55,699 nucleotides of DNA, from positions 1 to 55,699 of IMG/VR virus record IMGVR_UViG_3300032087_006210, one strand, 5' to 3'. The notes under the pieces are model-generated. The model was not told the origin of the DNA. It made no database searches and saw only the letters and a list, made by a program, of their open reading frames with translations. This document shows, one piece after another, positions 32,331 to 38,849 of this stretch (the stretch's first letter is position 1; each line of letters opens with the position of its first letter). Both the position numbers and the translations under genes were made by a program. Source of the stretch: a virus.

Positions 32331-32540
32331 ATGAAAAAAATAATCTGTTTAGTTGGTGCGATCTGTTTAACAGGTTGCGTGGTTACCGAGAAGGAAATTG
32401 TGCATCGTAAAATATCGTTTGCCGATACTAACAGCGTCACAACGGTATATTATCCTCCGTCATGGGATAAGTTTGTCAAAGCTCCCGATGATGGCACGCC
32501 CAAAACTATGCTTGTGCGATTTGGTCAGGCGCTAGAATAA
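32331..32540 (+). CDS. Small lipoprotein
   Basis: A 69-residue protein, MKKIICLVGAICLTGCVV, with lipobox LTGC. Starts one base after the previous stop. A mature part of about 54 residues. Ends directly at a terminator. Confidence 0.7.
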   Translation: MKKIICLVGAICLTGCVVTEKEIVHRKISFADTNSVTTVYYPPSWDKFVKAPDDGTPKTMLVRFGQALE

Positions 32541-32565
32541 AAAACGCACAAAGTGCGTTTTTTTT
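32541..32565 (+). terminator. Intrinsic terminator of array segment 2
   Basis: AAAACGCAC / GTGCGTTTT with AAA loop and T run; the next palindrome begins two bases later. Confidence 0.85.
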
Positions 32566-32566
32566 G

Positions 32567-32613
32567 TTGACGTCTAACGGCCGGCGGGCCGGCCGCGAAA
32601 CGTTAGATGTCAA
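32567..32613. repeat. 47-bp attC-like palindrome, copy 2
   Basis: Arms TTGACGTCTAACG / CGTTAGATGTCAA; core identical to copy 6 and to the orphan core at 2634. The core itself folds as GGCCGGC / GCCGGCC. Confidence 0.85.
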
Positions 32614-32666
32614 GCCTAAAATGCAAAAAATTTAAAAAAGTTTTTTTAAAAAAGTGAAAAAAGTGC

Positions 32667-32694
32667 TTGCAATTTTCTGAAGCTGTGATATACT
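32667..32694 (+). promoter_or_regulatory. Leaderless promoter, 10-nt class
   Basis: TTGCAA, 16 nt, TATACT; 10 nt to ATG 32705 in GTTATGAGG. Confidence 0.8.
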
Positions 32695-32704
32695 GTTTTT
32701 CGTT

Positions 32705-32866
32705 ATGAGGGAAATCGACATCAAAATCCAAAAACTGGAAAAGGAAATCATGTTCGGCAAGTGGCTGGCCTTTGACCCGATCAAAGACCACCAGCTAAAA
32801 GTTCGTAAGTTTAACATCGAGAAGCGGAAGCTTCTCGATGCCGAAGCTCAAAAAAATAAAAAATAA
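32705..32866 (+). CDS. Tiny helical cassette protein
   Basis: A 53-residue, strongly charged helical protein (MREIDIKIQKLEKEIMFGKW...). Start fixed by the leaderless promoter. Unknown. Confidence 0.6.
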   Translation: MREIDIKIQKLEKEIMFGKWLAFDPIKDHQLKVRKFNIEKRKLLDAEAQKNKK

Positions 32867-32869
32867 TTG

Positions 32870-32898
32870 TTGACTTTGAGCGCAAACTGTGATTTAAT
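32870..32898 (+). promoter_or_regulatory. Leaderless promoter, 10-nt class
   Basis: TTGACT, 17 nt, TTTAAT; 10 nt to ATG 32909 in GTTATGAGG. Confidence 0.7.
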
Positions 32899-32908
32899 AA
32901 ACGGAGTT

Positions 32909-33148
32909 ATGAGGACGTACACGTTATACTGGAAGGACGAAGACACCAATAGGGTGCGCAGCGAAGAATTCTCCAACAAGACCGGTTGGGATCACTCTGC
33001 GATGAACGCGGCAATGGAGATGGCCGAAGAGGCCGACAAGAATGGGTTTCCGTGGGTGCTGGAAGAGGACGGTTGCCAAGTTGCCCACGGCAACAACGGC
33101 GACCTGCTCGGAGTCTATCGCTACCAAGGATTTCCCAAATTTGGCTAA
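32909..33148 (+). CDS. Cassette protein of unknown function
   Basis: A 79-residue acidic protein (MRTYTLYWKDEDTNRVRSEE...) with a beta-helix-beta look (HSAMNAAMEMAEEADKNG helix). Marked GC-rich third positions. Unknown. Confidence 0.65.
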   Translation: MRTYTLYWKDEDTNRVRSEEFSNKTGWDHSAMNAAMEMAEEADKNGFPWVLEEDGCQVAHGNNGDLLGVYRYQGFPKFG

Positions 33149-33157
33149 AAATAATTG

Positions 33158-33185
33158 TTGACTTTACCGAAAAACCTGATAAACT
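33158..33185 (+). promoter_or_regulatory. Leaderless promoter, 10-nt class
   Basis: TTGACT, 16 nt, TAAACT; 10 nt to ATG 33196 in GTTATGAG. Confidence 0.7.
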
Positions 33186-33195
33186 AATTTTTGTT

Positions 33196-33417
33196 ATGAG
33201 AGAAATCATGAACATATTCTATCGGCCCGAAATCCACAACGGGGTTATCAACAAGAACAACGACCTGCACAGCTATCGGATTGAGTTGGACGAATCTTTC
33301 GAGAATCGTTCAAACAACGAAAAGTTCGCTGGCATCGGCGGCACTTGCACCGAGACTGGCAAATACAAGCGGTTCCGCATGGATAGGTTGGAAGGTATGT
33401 TCCCCGTCGAAAACTAA
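33196..33417 (+). CDS. Cassette protein of unknown function
   Basis: A 73-residue polar protein (MREIMNIFYRPEIHNGVINK...), Asn- and Arg-rich. First gene of a polycistron that continues into the cell wall hydrolase gene. Unknown. Confidence 0.6.
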   Translation: MREIMNIFYRPEIHNGVINKNNDLHSYRIELDESFENRSNNEKFAGIGGTCTETGKYKRFRMDRLEGMFPVEN

Positions 33418-33428
33418 AAATCAATAAA

Positions 33429-33908
33429 ATGAAAAAAATTCTTTTAAGCAAAAGTTTTAGAATCTTTTACTGGATCTGCTTGGCCATTGTTACCGTCTCT
33501 GCTTATGGAAACACGCACAAAAATCATCAACTCACTAGAGAGCAAAAAATTGTCGCCATTACCATTTTGGCGGAGGCCAGAGGGGAAGGGGAAGCGGGAA
33601 TGTATGCTGTTGGTGCTTGCATCGCTCAGAGAGCATTTGAAAGAAAACAAACCCCATCGGAGGTCTGTCTTAAAAAATGGCAGTTCAGTTGTTGGAACGG
33701 TAAAACCGTCAAAGACCTTGAGCATCTGTTGAAAGTACCGCAAGCCAAGTATGCAATTACCGTGGCCAAAAATGTCAAACATCTGTCGCGTGATTTCATC
33801 GGCTTCGCTAATCATTACCACGCAACATGGATGAAAAAGAAACCGTATTGGGCAAAAGGTCAAAAGCCTGTCAAAGTAATTGGACAACACGCATTTTACA
33901 AGCTATGA
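33429..33908 (+). CDS. Secreted SleB/CwlJ-type cell wall hydrolase (endolysin)
   Basis: A 159-residue protein. Residues 1-27 are a signal or signal-arrest segment (FRIFYWICLAIVTVSAYG). Residues 38-155 are a hydrolase_2 domain: ITILAEARGEGEAGMYAVG carries the catalytic Glu, followed by VCLKKWQFSCWNG and FANHYHATW...W...VIGQHAFYK. It would cleave peptidoglycan; an exported form needs no holin channel. It is the only lysis enzyme seen in the window and lies inside the array. Confidence 0.85.
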   Translation: MKKILLSKSFRIFYWICLAIVTVSAYGNTHKNHQLTREQKIVAITILAEARGEGEAGMYAVGACIAQRAFERKQTPSEVCLKKWQFSCWNGKTVKDLEHLLKVPQAKYAITVAKNVKHLSRDFIGFANHYHATWMKKKPYWAKGQKPVKVIGQHAFYKL

Positions 33909-34012
33909 AATCAATTAAGATAAACTGGAGTTTAGTTGACAAAAAAATTGAAATTGATATAGTCAAGGCACGCTTAAATCGTAACCGTAAATTAAAAAAG
34001 ATATTCAAATGA
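33905..34012 (+). CDS. Tiny basic protein
   Basis: A 35-residue Lys/Arg/Ile-rich peptide (MKSIKINWSLVDKKIEIDIV...) overlapping the hydrolase stop (ATGA) and the next gene's ATG. Real translation is suggested only by the two overlaps. Confidence 0.4.
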   Translation: MKSIKINWSLVDKKIEIDIVKARLNRNRKLKKIFK

Positions 34013-34167
34013 AAAAACCATTGCCCGAACTGAACAGCGACGAAAAACTAATGCTGCGTTGTTACTTGAAAAAAATTATTCAGATTGGCGGCTTGTCCAA
34101 TCGCCTCGTCAAAATCATGGAATCGACTGACACAAAAACTCTGCAAAAAATTTCTTGTCCATCATAA
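34009..34167 (+). CDS. Tiny unknown protein
   Basis: A 52-residue protein (MKKPLPELNSDEKLMLRCYL...) in a four-base overlap with the previous gene. Its stop codon lies in CATAAC directly before CCTCATAAC. Confidence 0.5.
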   Translation: MKKPLPELNSDEKLMLRCYLKKIIQIGGLSNRLVKIMESTDTKTLQKISCPS

Positions 34168-34180
34168 CCTCATAACACTA

Positions 34181-34210
34181 AACACCCCGCTTCGGCGGGG
34201 TGTTTTTTTT
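34181..34210 (+). terminator. Intrinsic terminator of array segment 3
   Basis: AACACCCCGC / GCGGGGTGTT with TTCG loop and T run; preceded by CCTCATAAC (34168-34176). Nearly the same stem as at 31304. Confidence 0.9.
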
Positions 34211-34222
34211 CTAAAAAAAGTC

Positions 34223-34269
34223 TTGACGTCTAACGGTCGGCGGCGCCCCCGCGAAGCGTTAGATGTCAA
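34223..34269. repeat. 47-bp attC-like palindrome, copy 3
   Basis: Arms TTGACGTCTAACG / CGTTAGATGTCAA, core GTCGGCGGCGCCCCCGCGAAG. Followed by the same A/T hairpin as copy 1. Confidence 0.85.
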
Positions 34270-34315
34270 GCAAAAAAATAAAAAAAGTTTTTTTATTTTT
34301 TTTGGTATTAAGGGG

Positions 34316-34343
34316 TTGACATTCTCTGAGTTTGTGGTATTCT
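34316..34343 (+). promoter_or_regulatory. Leaderless promoter, 9-nt gap
   Basis: TTGACA, 16 nt, TATTCT; 9 nt to ATG 34353 in GTTATGAGG. Confidence 0.75.
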
Positions 34344-34352
34344 GATTCCGTT

Positions 34353-34508
34353 ATGAGGTTAGATCAACAGATCGCAGAGTTGGCCCAAGTTTCACTTGAG
34401 GAGGTTTTTCACAATGATCCCCACGCTCGCGCTGAATACGAGGCGCAGTGTGACATCTGGCGCGACGAAGCTATCGCCGCGCAGGATGAGGAGGTGTCCA
34501 ATGGGTAG
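34353..34508 (+). CDS. Tiny acidic cassette protein
   Basis: A 51-residue acidic helical protein (MRLDQQIAELAQVSLEEVFH...). Overlaps the next gene by eight bases; a GAGGAGG ribosome site for that gene lies in its last codons. Confidence 0.6.
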   Translation: MRLDQQIAELAQVSLEEVFHNDPHARAEYEAQCDIWRDEAIAAQDEEVSNG

Positions 34509-34719
34509 CCCGTTTGCCGATATCGATTGGGCGGACTATATGTCCACCTTTCCCACGGGCGACGCGCCCGCCAAGCGCAAGCCAGATCCGGCTTTTCCTG
34601 TGGCCGTGCGCCGTGCCGCTATGATGCTTTGGCTGAATGAATTCAAGCCCACCAAAAGCCCAAAAAAATTGGCTGAATTGGAAAAATTTTCTTTACTTGT
34701 TGAAAAATTTGTGCGATAA
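34501..34719 (+). CDS. Small cassette protein
   Basis: A 72-residue protein (MGSPFADIDWADYMSTFPTG...), acidic start and Lys-rich helical end. Translationally coupled to the previous gene. Unknown. Confidence 0.6.
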   Translation: MGSPFADIDWADYMSTFPTGDAPAKRKPDPAFPVAVRRAAMMLWLNEFKPTKSPKKLAELEKFSLLVEKFVR

Positions 34720-34720
34720 T
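34692..34720 (+). promoter_or_regulatory. Leaderless promoter, 10-nt class
   Basis: TTTACT, 17 nt, GATAAT; 10 nt to ATG 34731 in GTTATGAG. The promoter overlaps the end of the previous gene. Confidence 0.6.
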
Positions 34721-34730
34721 CTTTTTTGTT

Positions 34731-35072
34731 ATGAGAGAAATGAAAACCTATAAGTTCAAGCAGACCGACATGACACCGGAAGGTTTGCAGATAATCGAGG
34801 ACGGTCATGAGTTTTATTATGACCCCGAGGTCGAGCACGAGGATGATGTCAGTAAGATCTGGCACGACATCCATTGTGCTGTCACCACCAAGCGCGTGTT
34901 CCATCTCGACTGGTCGCCGTACTCCAAACCCTCCAGCATCGAACTGGAAATGTGGTTCTCGCTCGGCTGTCCTAATCGTTGGACTATCAACGACGGCAAA
35001 AGCGTCGGCAGCCTGACTAGGAAGCGGCTGCTCGAGGCGATGGGCCGCAACCTCAGTATCGAAGGATACTGA
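34731..35072 (+). CDS. Cassette protein of unknown function
   Basis: A 113-residue acidic protein (MREMKTYKFKQTDMTPEGLQ...), probably alpha/beta, with aromatic residues clustered at VFHLDWSPYSKPSSIELEMW. GC-rich codons. Its transcript should continue into the tRNA. Confidence 0.65.
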   Translation: MREMKTYKFKQTDMTPEGLQIIEDGHEFYYDPEVEHEDDVSKIWHDIHCAVTTKRVFHLDWSPYSKPSSIELEMWFSLGCPNRWTINDGKSVGSLTRKRLLEAMGRNLSIEGY

Positions 35073-35078
35073 GGTACG

Positions 35079-35152
35079 CGCGGGGTAGCCAAGTGGTAAG
35101 GCGGGAGTCTGCAAAACTCTTATCGGCGGTTCGATTCCGCCCCTCGCGTCCA
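35079..35152 (+). tRNA. tRNA-Cys (GCA anticodon)
   Basis: Acceptor CGCGGGG / CCTCGCG with one G-T pair, D stem GCC / GGC, anticodon stem GGAGT / ACTCT with loop CTGCAAA giving GCA, T stem GGCGG / CCGCC with loop TTCGATT, discriminator T as usual for Cys, and an encoded CCA. It is the only tRNA seen and it lies inside an array segment, seven bases after the preceding stop. Confidence 0.93.
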
Positions 35153-35172
35153 AATTTTTTTTAAAAAAAGTC

Positions 35173-35219
35173 TTGACATCTAACGCTGGGCGGGCACGCC
35201 GCGAACGGTTAGAAGTCAA
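35173..35219. repeat. 47-bp attC-like palindrome, copy 4
   Basis: Left arm TTGACATCTAACG, right arm GGTTAGAAGTCAA (one base altered), core CTGGGCGGGCACGCCGCGAAC. R' box GTTAGAA ends in A rather than the consensus Y. Confidence 0.8.
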
Positions 35220-35263
35220 ACAAAAAACAAAAAATAAAAATAAATTTTTTTTCATTTTAGGGG

Positions 35264-35291
35264 TTGACTTATCTGAAAAATGCTGTATACT
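35264..35291 (+). promoter_or_regulatory. Leaderless promoter, 10-nt class
   Basis: TTGACT, 16 nt, TATACT; 10 nt to ATG 35302 in GTTATGAG. Confidence 0.8.
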
Positions 35292-35301
35292 GATTTCTGT
35301 T

Positions 35302-35457
35302 ATGAGAGATAATGTTACTTGTGAGGAGGTTTTTGAGTTGCACGCGGATTCATGGGTTGCGGACGTTACTGTCCCGAACGGCTTCGACGATGTCGAGGCC
35401 GAGGCCGATGATCGGTGCTGGTGCAAGTTTTTTGAGTCATGCTCTGAATGCGCTTGA
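35302..35457 (+). CDS. Tiny acidic Cys-rich cassette protein
   Basis: A 51-residue acidic protein (MRDNVTCEEVFELHADSWVA...) with four Cys in its second half or start (CWCKFFESCSEC). Possible small metal-binding protein. Unknown. Confidence 0.6.
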   Translation: MRDNVTCEEVFELHADSWVADVTVPNGFDDVEAEADDRCWCKFFESCSECA

Positions 35458-35481
35458 CTTTTTTTTAAATTTTGATATACT
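35454..35481 (+). promoter_or_regulatory. Leaderless promoter, 10-nt class
   Basis: TTGACT, 16 nt, TATACT; 10 nt to ATG 35492 in GTTATGAGG. The -35 box covers the stop codon of the previous gene. Confidence 0.8.
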
Positions 35482-35491
35482 GTTTTTTGTT

Positions 35492-35707
35492 ATGAGGATT
35501 CATGCCAAATACTTTGTTGAGGTCAAGTCCGCCACCGGTCGGCTTGAGTTTGTCCATTGGTTCGCTCCGAGCCACGAGGGTCTTGAGGCTGCGATCACTT
35601 GCGCCCGTGAGGCCAAGTCCGCCGTCAAGTGCAAGGTCGCCCCGTGCGACCTGTCCAACTCTCCGTACGATTGGGAAATCGTATGGGAAGATCCCGAAAA
35701 AAATTAA
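35492..35707 (+). CDS. Cassette protein, paralogue of the gene at 31671
   Basis: A 71-residue protein. SHEGLEAAITCAREA matches the 31671 product, and the ends agree in a W-E-I-V-W type segment. Two copies in different segments suggest duplication with the array. Unknown small alpha/beta protein. Confidence 0.65.
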   Translation: MRIHAKYFVEVKSATGRLEFVHWFAPSHEGLEAAITCAREAKSAVKCKVAPCDLSNSPYDWEIVWEDPEKN

Positions 35708-35716
35708 TTTTTTTCG

Positions 35717-35763
35717 TTGACATCTAACGGCCGGCGGGGTCGCCGTGACAGATTAGATGTTTT
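35717..35763. repeat. 47-bp attC-like palindrome, copy 5 (degenerate right end)
   Basis: Left arm TTGACATCTAACG is intact; the right arm reads GATTAGATGT then TTT instead of CAA. Core GCCGGCGGGGTCGCCGTGACA. It is the most decayed copy. Confidence 0.75.
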
Positions 35764-35896
35764 TTTATAATTGCCTGATTATCAACATATTACAAAAGTA
35801 TAATTTATATATTTCAGGTTATTTAGTATTTATGTATTTACTATTTACTATTTCAGAGATTACTATTTGCAATAAAATAATTTATAGATAAAATAA
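35764..35896. other. A/T-rich low-complexity segment
   Basis: No gene. Short repeats of TATTTACTATTTACTATTT type (about 35825-35860) follow the palindrome. Similar to the segment after copy 8; possible unwinding element or decayed sequence. Confidence 0.4.
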
Positions 35897-35924
35897 AAAA
35901 CCCCTCCCTTGCGGGAGGGGTTTT
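35897..35924. terminator. Bidirectional intrinsic terminator
   Basis: AAAACCCCTCCC / GGGAGGGGTTTT with TTGC loop; A and T runs on the two sides allow function on either strand. Confidence 0.85.
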
Positions 35925-36024
35925 ATCGAACTATCCCCAATGCTAACCAGCGGAAACCTAAATGAAATACATCATGTATATAATAACAATGGTAACTTGT
36001 AACGCTCACACCGGAGCCCGACAC

Positions 36025-36062
36025 CTCCCGCCCCAGATGGCTAGCAGATTCTGGGACGGGAG
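36025..36062 (-). terminator. Hairpin downstream of the 36081 gene
   Basis: CTCCCGCCCCAGA pairs with TCTGGGACGGGAG (one mismatch) 19 bases after the stop codon on the minus strand. No strong T run, so it may protect the 3' end rather than terminate. The rest of 35925-36080 shows no gene. Confidence 0.5.
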
Positions 36063-36080
36063 TGGGTTGTTGGCTGCGGC

Positions 36081-36314
36081 TTAGTTGCCGTTGGCCATAC
36101 GGGTCACGGTAGCCTTGTGGCCACGGTACTCGTAATCGGTCAGCTTGAACTGGCGACGAACAGCAGACTTGCTCTTGCCGGAGCGGATCGCGGCGCGAAT
36201 GTTGTTGCTGCGGTCGTTGCCTGTAGCAGTCGCACGGCGAGACGTCGGAGTCTCGGTCAATGCGTCAACTACTGCGCTGACGATTTTGGTAAGTTGGGAT
36301 TCAGTCAATTTCAA
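36081..36314 (-). CDS. Small basic DNA-binding-like protein
   Basis: A 77-residue protein (MKLTESQLTKIVSAVVDALT...) with a TTG start after a GAAAGGAA ribosome site. The C-terminal half (RAAIRSGKSKSAVRRQFKLT, then DYEYRGHKATVTRM) looks like a helix-turn-helix. GC-rich codons as in other array genes, but reversed in orientation. It has a separate promoter and an 80-nt leader. Confidence 0.55.
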   Translation of the reverse strand: MKLTESQLTKIVSAVVDALTETPTSRRATATGNDRSNNIRAAIRSGKSKSAVRRQFKLTDYEYRGHKATVTRMANGN

Positions 36315-36399
36315 TTGAATATTCCTTTCATTACATGGTTAGCATCAGGGCCACTTGGCCAGCACGCGAATGCTCCGTTATGCATCCCGCACTCCAAAA

Positions 36400-36428
36400 A
36401 GTTTGCACTAGTGTCTTCATGATGTCAA
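36400..36428 (-). promoter_or_regulatory. Promoter of the 36081 gene
   Basis: TTGACA, 17 nt, CAAACT on the minus strand, with a leader of about 80 nt containing GGCCA / TGGCC. The remaining sequence 36429-36656 holds a GTGC-rich hairpin near 36490-36512 but no gene. Confidence 0.55.
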
Positions 36429-36656
36429 CGATTAATCCAAACTTTTTTTGTGTTTTTCTTTCCGGGTGTACTTCGTTTTATCCCGGTGCACCACTGCAGG
36501 TGGCGCACTAAGTTTACGTATCTTCTTCCATATGTCAACAAGTTTTTTCAATTTAATTTTTTGATTTAATGTGTAGCATAATAGCAAACAATAAACCCCC
36601 CAATAATATAACTGCTAAATACACGGCCTGAAATATACTCGGTTGCTCGGTTCATG

Positions 36657-37598
36657 TCAAGCGTAACCTCCGCCGTGATGGGCCTTGATCGCACCGACTT
36701 GAGCCGGTGTGCATTTGTACATATCGCACAACTCATCACGGGTAAAACGAAAATATTTTAAATCTGAGGCAAGCTGAGATTTTTTCGAGTCGCTCAACGG
36801 CGCAGATTTTGGAGATTTTGGAGTGGCGCGGTTGATGCGCGAACGAATAGGATTGCAAACCTTCAAAACATCAGCACAATTGCTGAAGCCGATCATCATC
36901 ATCGGATGCTTTTGCGCTTGATACTCGACCGACATGATGCACTTGACCTTATTGCCCGTGCGTTCGTTAATGTAATCGACGACCACATCTGTGATGTGGT
37001 CGGCCATGATGCCGCCGCGCTCCTCAATCCTAGAATCAACAGCAGAAATAATTTCATCTGGCATACAAGACTTGGCAATGACGCAAGCGTCAAACGTGGC
37101 AAACACCAAACTATTATGGACAAAATTTTTGGGGTCAGTCACAATGTCCAAATTGGATTGACTCGGAACGCCCGTGAAATCATACCAAGCAGCAAAATTA
37201 TTTTTTGCGTGTTGGTTGCTGGGAATGTCACTCAAATGATATTCGCCGCTGAAATTAGGATAAAGATCGTTATCGTTACGCATAAAAGCGCGTGTCCCCG
37301 TTTGGGCGCAATATGTGGATTCGTCATTCTCAAAGCAATGCAAATTAATTTGGCCAGAATGCTTAACACCAAACATTGTGCTGATCTCGGACATTTGCAA
37401 ACTTCTAGCAGCAACAAAAGATTCAAAGTCCCAAAGTGTGGCTGGCAAACTGTAAACCGTGCCAACCTTCGCGGTGTATTTAGTGCCTTGCCTAGTCTTA
37501 ACAAAATTTTGCAAGCTATCTAGCCAAATGCTAAATGCTTTCATAACCCACACGCGCTGCTTGGCCTTTTCCTCGTTGACGCAAAGTGTCGTTTCCAT
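36657..37598 (-). CDS. Unknown protein with C-terminal helix-turn-helix-like segment
   Basis: A 313-residue protein from METTLCVNEEKAKQR. The middle is alpha/beta with HSLVFATFDACVIAKSCMPD; the C-terminal 45 residues (LKYFRFTRDELCDMYKCTPA, then QVGAIKAHHGG) resemble a helix-turn-helix. ATG 37598 sits 7 nt after a -10 box, so the start is leaderless; the ATG two codons earlier would lie within the untranscribed discriminator. Reversed relative to the array. No family recognised. Confidence 0.6.
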   Translation of the reverse strand: METTLCVNEEKAKQRVWVMKAFSIWLDSLQNFVKTRQGTKYTAKVGTVYSLPATLWDFESFVAARSLQMSEISTMFGVKHSGQINLHCFENDESTYCAQTGTRAFMRNDNDLYPNFSGEYHLSDIPSNQHAKNNFAAWYDFTGVPSQSNLDIVTDPKNFVHNSLVFATFDACVIAKSCMPDEIISAVDSRIEERGGIMADHITDVVVDYINERTGNKVKCIMSVEYQAQKHPMMMIGFSNCADVLKVCNPIRSRINRATPKSPKSAPLSDSKKSQLASDLKYFRFTRDELCDMYKCTPAQVGAIKAHHGGGYA

Positions 37599-37605
37599 GC
37601 ACAAA

Positions 37606-37633
37606 ATCTTACTACATAGACAGATAGAGTCAA
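37606..37633 (-). promoter_or_regulatory. Leaderless-type promoter, minus strand
   Basis: TTGACT, 16 nt, TAAGAT, 7 nt to ATG 37598. Confidence 0.65.
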
Positions 37634-37687
37634 CCGTCTTTTTAAAAAAAATTTTAAAAAAAACTTACCGAAGGGAAGTTTTTTTGC

Positions 37688-37734
37688 TTGACATCTAACG
37701 GCCGGCGGGCCGGCCGCGAAACGTTAGAAGTCAA
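37688..37734. repeat. 47-bp attC-like palindrome, copy 6
   Basis: Arms TTGACATCTAACG / CGTTAGAAGTCAA; core identical to copy 2. It separates the reversed block from the next plus-strand segment. Confidence 0.85.
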
Positions 37735-37736
37735 GG

Positions 37737-37765
37737 AAAAAATGCACCTCCGGTGCATTTTTTTT
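37737..37765. terminator. Bidirectional hairpin with A/T flanks
   Basis: AAAAAATGCACC / GGTGCATTTTTT with a TCC loop, three bases after palindrome copy 6. Works as a terminator in either direction. Confidence 0.75.
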
Positions 37766-37868
37766 GAGTGTAATTTTTTTTCGATTATTGTGTTTTTTAT
37801 GTTGCAATTCATCTCCAAATGGTGCATCATTTTTTCGTTGGCAATGAGGTCAACACCCTATCAAAGTT

Positions 37869-38636
37869 ATGACAGGTTTAATGTTACACTGCGGGGCGAA
37901 CCGAGTCGAGTACGGCGAAGTTCAGGATTCCGTGACGCCCGAGGCAACTCGGACGCACACGCCCATCCCCCATTCCCACCTCGTTGACCTAGTTCGCGAT
38001 GGTTTGGGCCGTGCGAATATGGCTATCCTTGAGGAAAGTCATGCTCTCACTCACGATGCAAATCGGTACTTCGGTTTGTTTCGCATCGGCACTGGTAGCG
38101 AATCCAGTGAATCTCAGGATTACGGTGCAGTCATGGGGCTGCGTAATTCTCACGACAAAACTTTTCCATCTGCGCTTGCGTTTGGTGCGAATGTTTTTGT
38201 CTGCGACAACCTCTCCTTCAACGGCGAGGTCAAGTTAGGCCGTAAGCATACGGTTCACATCCTCCGCGATTTGCCACAGTTGGTGTCCCGCACCATCGGC
38301 AAGTTGGGTGACGCATGGGGTTTGCAGAAGCAACGCTTCAACGCATACCGCGATCACGGGCTGTCCCGTTCCGAGGCGCACGATGTTATCATCGAGGCGT
38401 TCCGCGCTGGTGCTTGTACAAGCACGCAGATTCGCAAGGTGGTTGATCAATGGCACGCGCCAAACCACCCTGAGTTCAAGCCGCGCAATGCGTGGTCAAT
38501 GTTCAATGCCTTCACCGAGGTGTTGAAAGGCAACCTCAACGAGTTGCCCAAGCGCACGCAAGCTCTCCATGGTTTCATGGACGGTCACTGCGGGGTCAAG
38601 TTCGAGCGTCAGGCTGACGTCGTGCTGGAGGCCTAA
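37869..38636 (+). CDS. DUF932 / phage-plasmid-like protein
   Basis: A 255-residue protein. DYGAVMGLRNSHDKTFPSAL, then ALAFGANVFVCDNLSFNGEV and RKHTVHILRDL are the hallmark segments of DUF932 (phage/plasmid-like protein), a family common on mobile elements and of unsettled role. GC-rich. A weak promoter (TTGCAA at 37802) is likely upstream; the ATG is in a GTTATGA context but without the usual 10-nt spacing. Confidence 0.8.
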   Translation: MTGLMLHCGANRVEYGEVQDSVTPEATRTHTPIPHSHLVDLVRDGLGRANMAILEESHALTHDANRYFGLFRIGTGSESSESQDYGAVMGLRNSHDKTFPSALAFGANVFVCDNLSFNGEVKLGRKHTVHILRDLPQLVSRTIGKLGDAWGLQKQRFNAYRDHGLSRSEAHDVIIEAFRAGACTSTQIRKVVDQWHAPNHPEFKPRNAWSMFNAFTEVLKGNLNELPKRTQALHGFMDGHCGVKFERQADVVLEA

Positions 38637-38642
38637 CACCTT

Positions 38643-38664
38643 GGCCCTCCCTGCGGGGAGGGCC
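38643..38664 (+). other. GC-rich hairpin before the terminator
   Basis: GGCCCTCCC / GGGAGGGCC with TGCG loop, six bases after the DUF932 stop and just before CCTCATAAC. Confidence 0.6.
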
Positions 38665-38680
38665 ATGTCCTCATAACGCA

Positions 38681-38712
38681 AACCTACCCGCGCAAGCGGG
38701 TAGGTTTTTTCT
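38681..38712 (+). terminator. Intrinsic terminator of the DUF932 segment
   Basis: AACCTACCCGC / GCGGGTAGGTT with GCAA loop and T run; preceded by CCTCATAAC (38669-38677). Confidence 0.9.
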
Positions 38713-38734
38713 TTGAATTTTTTTGATTTTTCCC

Positions 38735-38781
38735 TTGACATCTAACGGCCGGCGGGCCGCCCGCGAAGCGTTAGAAGTCAA
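38735..38781. repeat. 47-bp attC-like palindrome, copy 7
   Basis: Arms TTGACATCTAACG / CGTTAGAAGTCAA, core GCCGGCGGGCCGCCCGCGAAG. An A/T hairpin (ACTTTTTTAAAAAAAGT type) follows. Confidence 0.85.
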
Positions 38782-38815
38782 CCAAAAACTTTTTTAAAAA
38801 AAGTTTTTTTAAAAT

Positions 38816-38843
38816 TTGACATTCGGCCGCTTTACTGTAGACT
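38816..38843 (+). promoter_or_regulatory. Leaderless promoter, 6-nt class
   Basis: TTGACA, 16 nt, TAGACT; 6 nt to ATG 38850. Confidence 0.65.
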
Positions 38844-38849
38844 TGGGGC

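Noticed and set aside
34536-35426. 296-codon minus-strand frame across 34.5-35.4 kb
   Set aside because: Covers three plus-strand genes, the tRNA-Cys and a palindrome; a shadow frame.
36906-37523. 205-codon plus-strand frame
   Set aside because: Antisense to the 36657-37598 gene, which has a promoter and start; composition is shadow-like.
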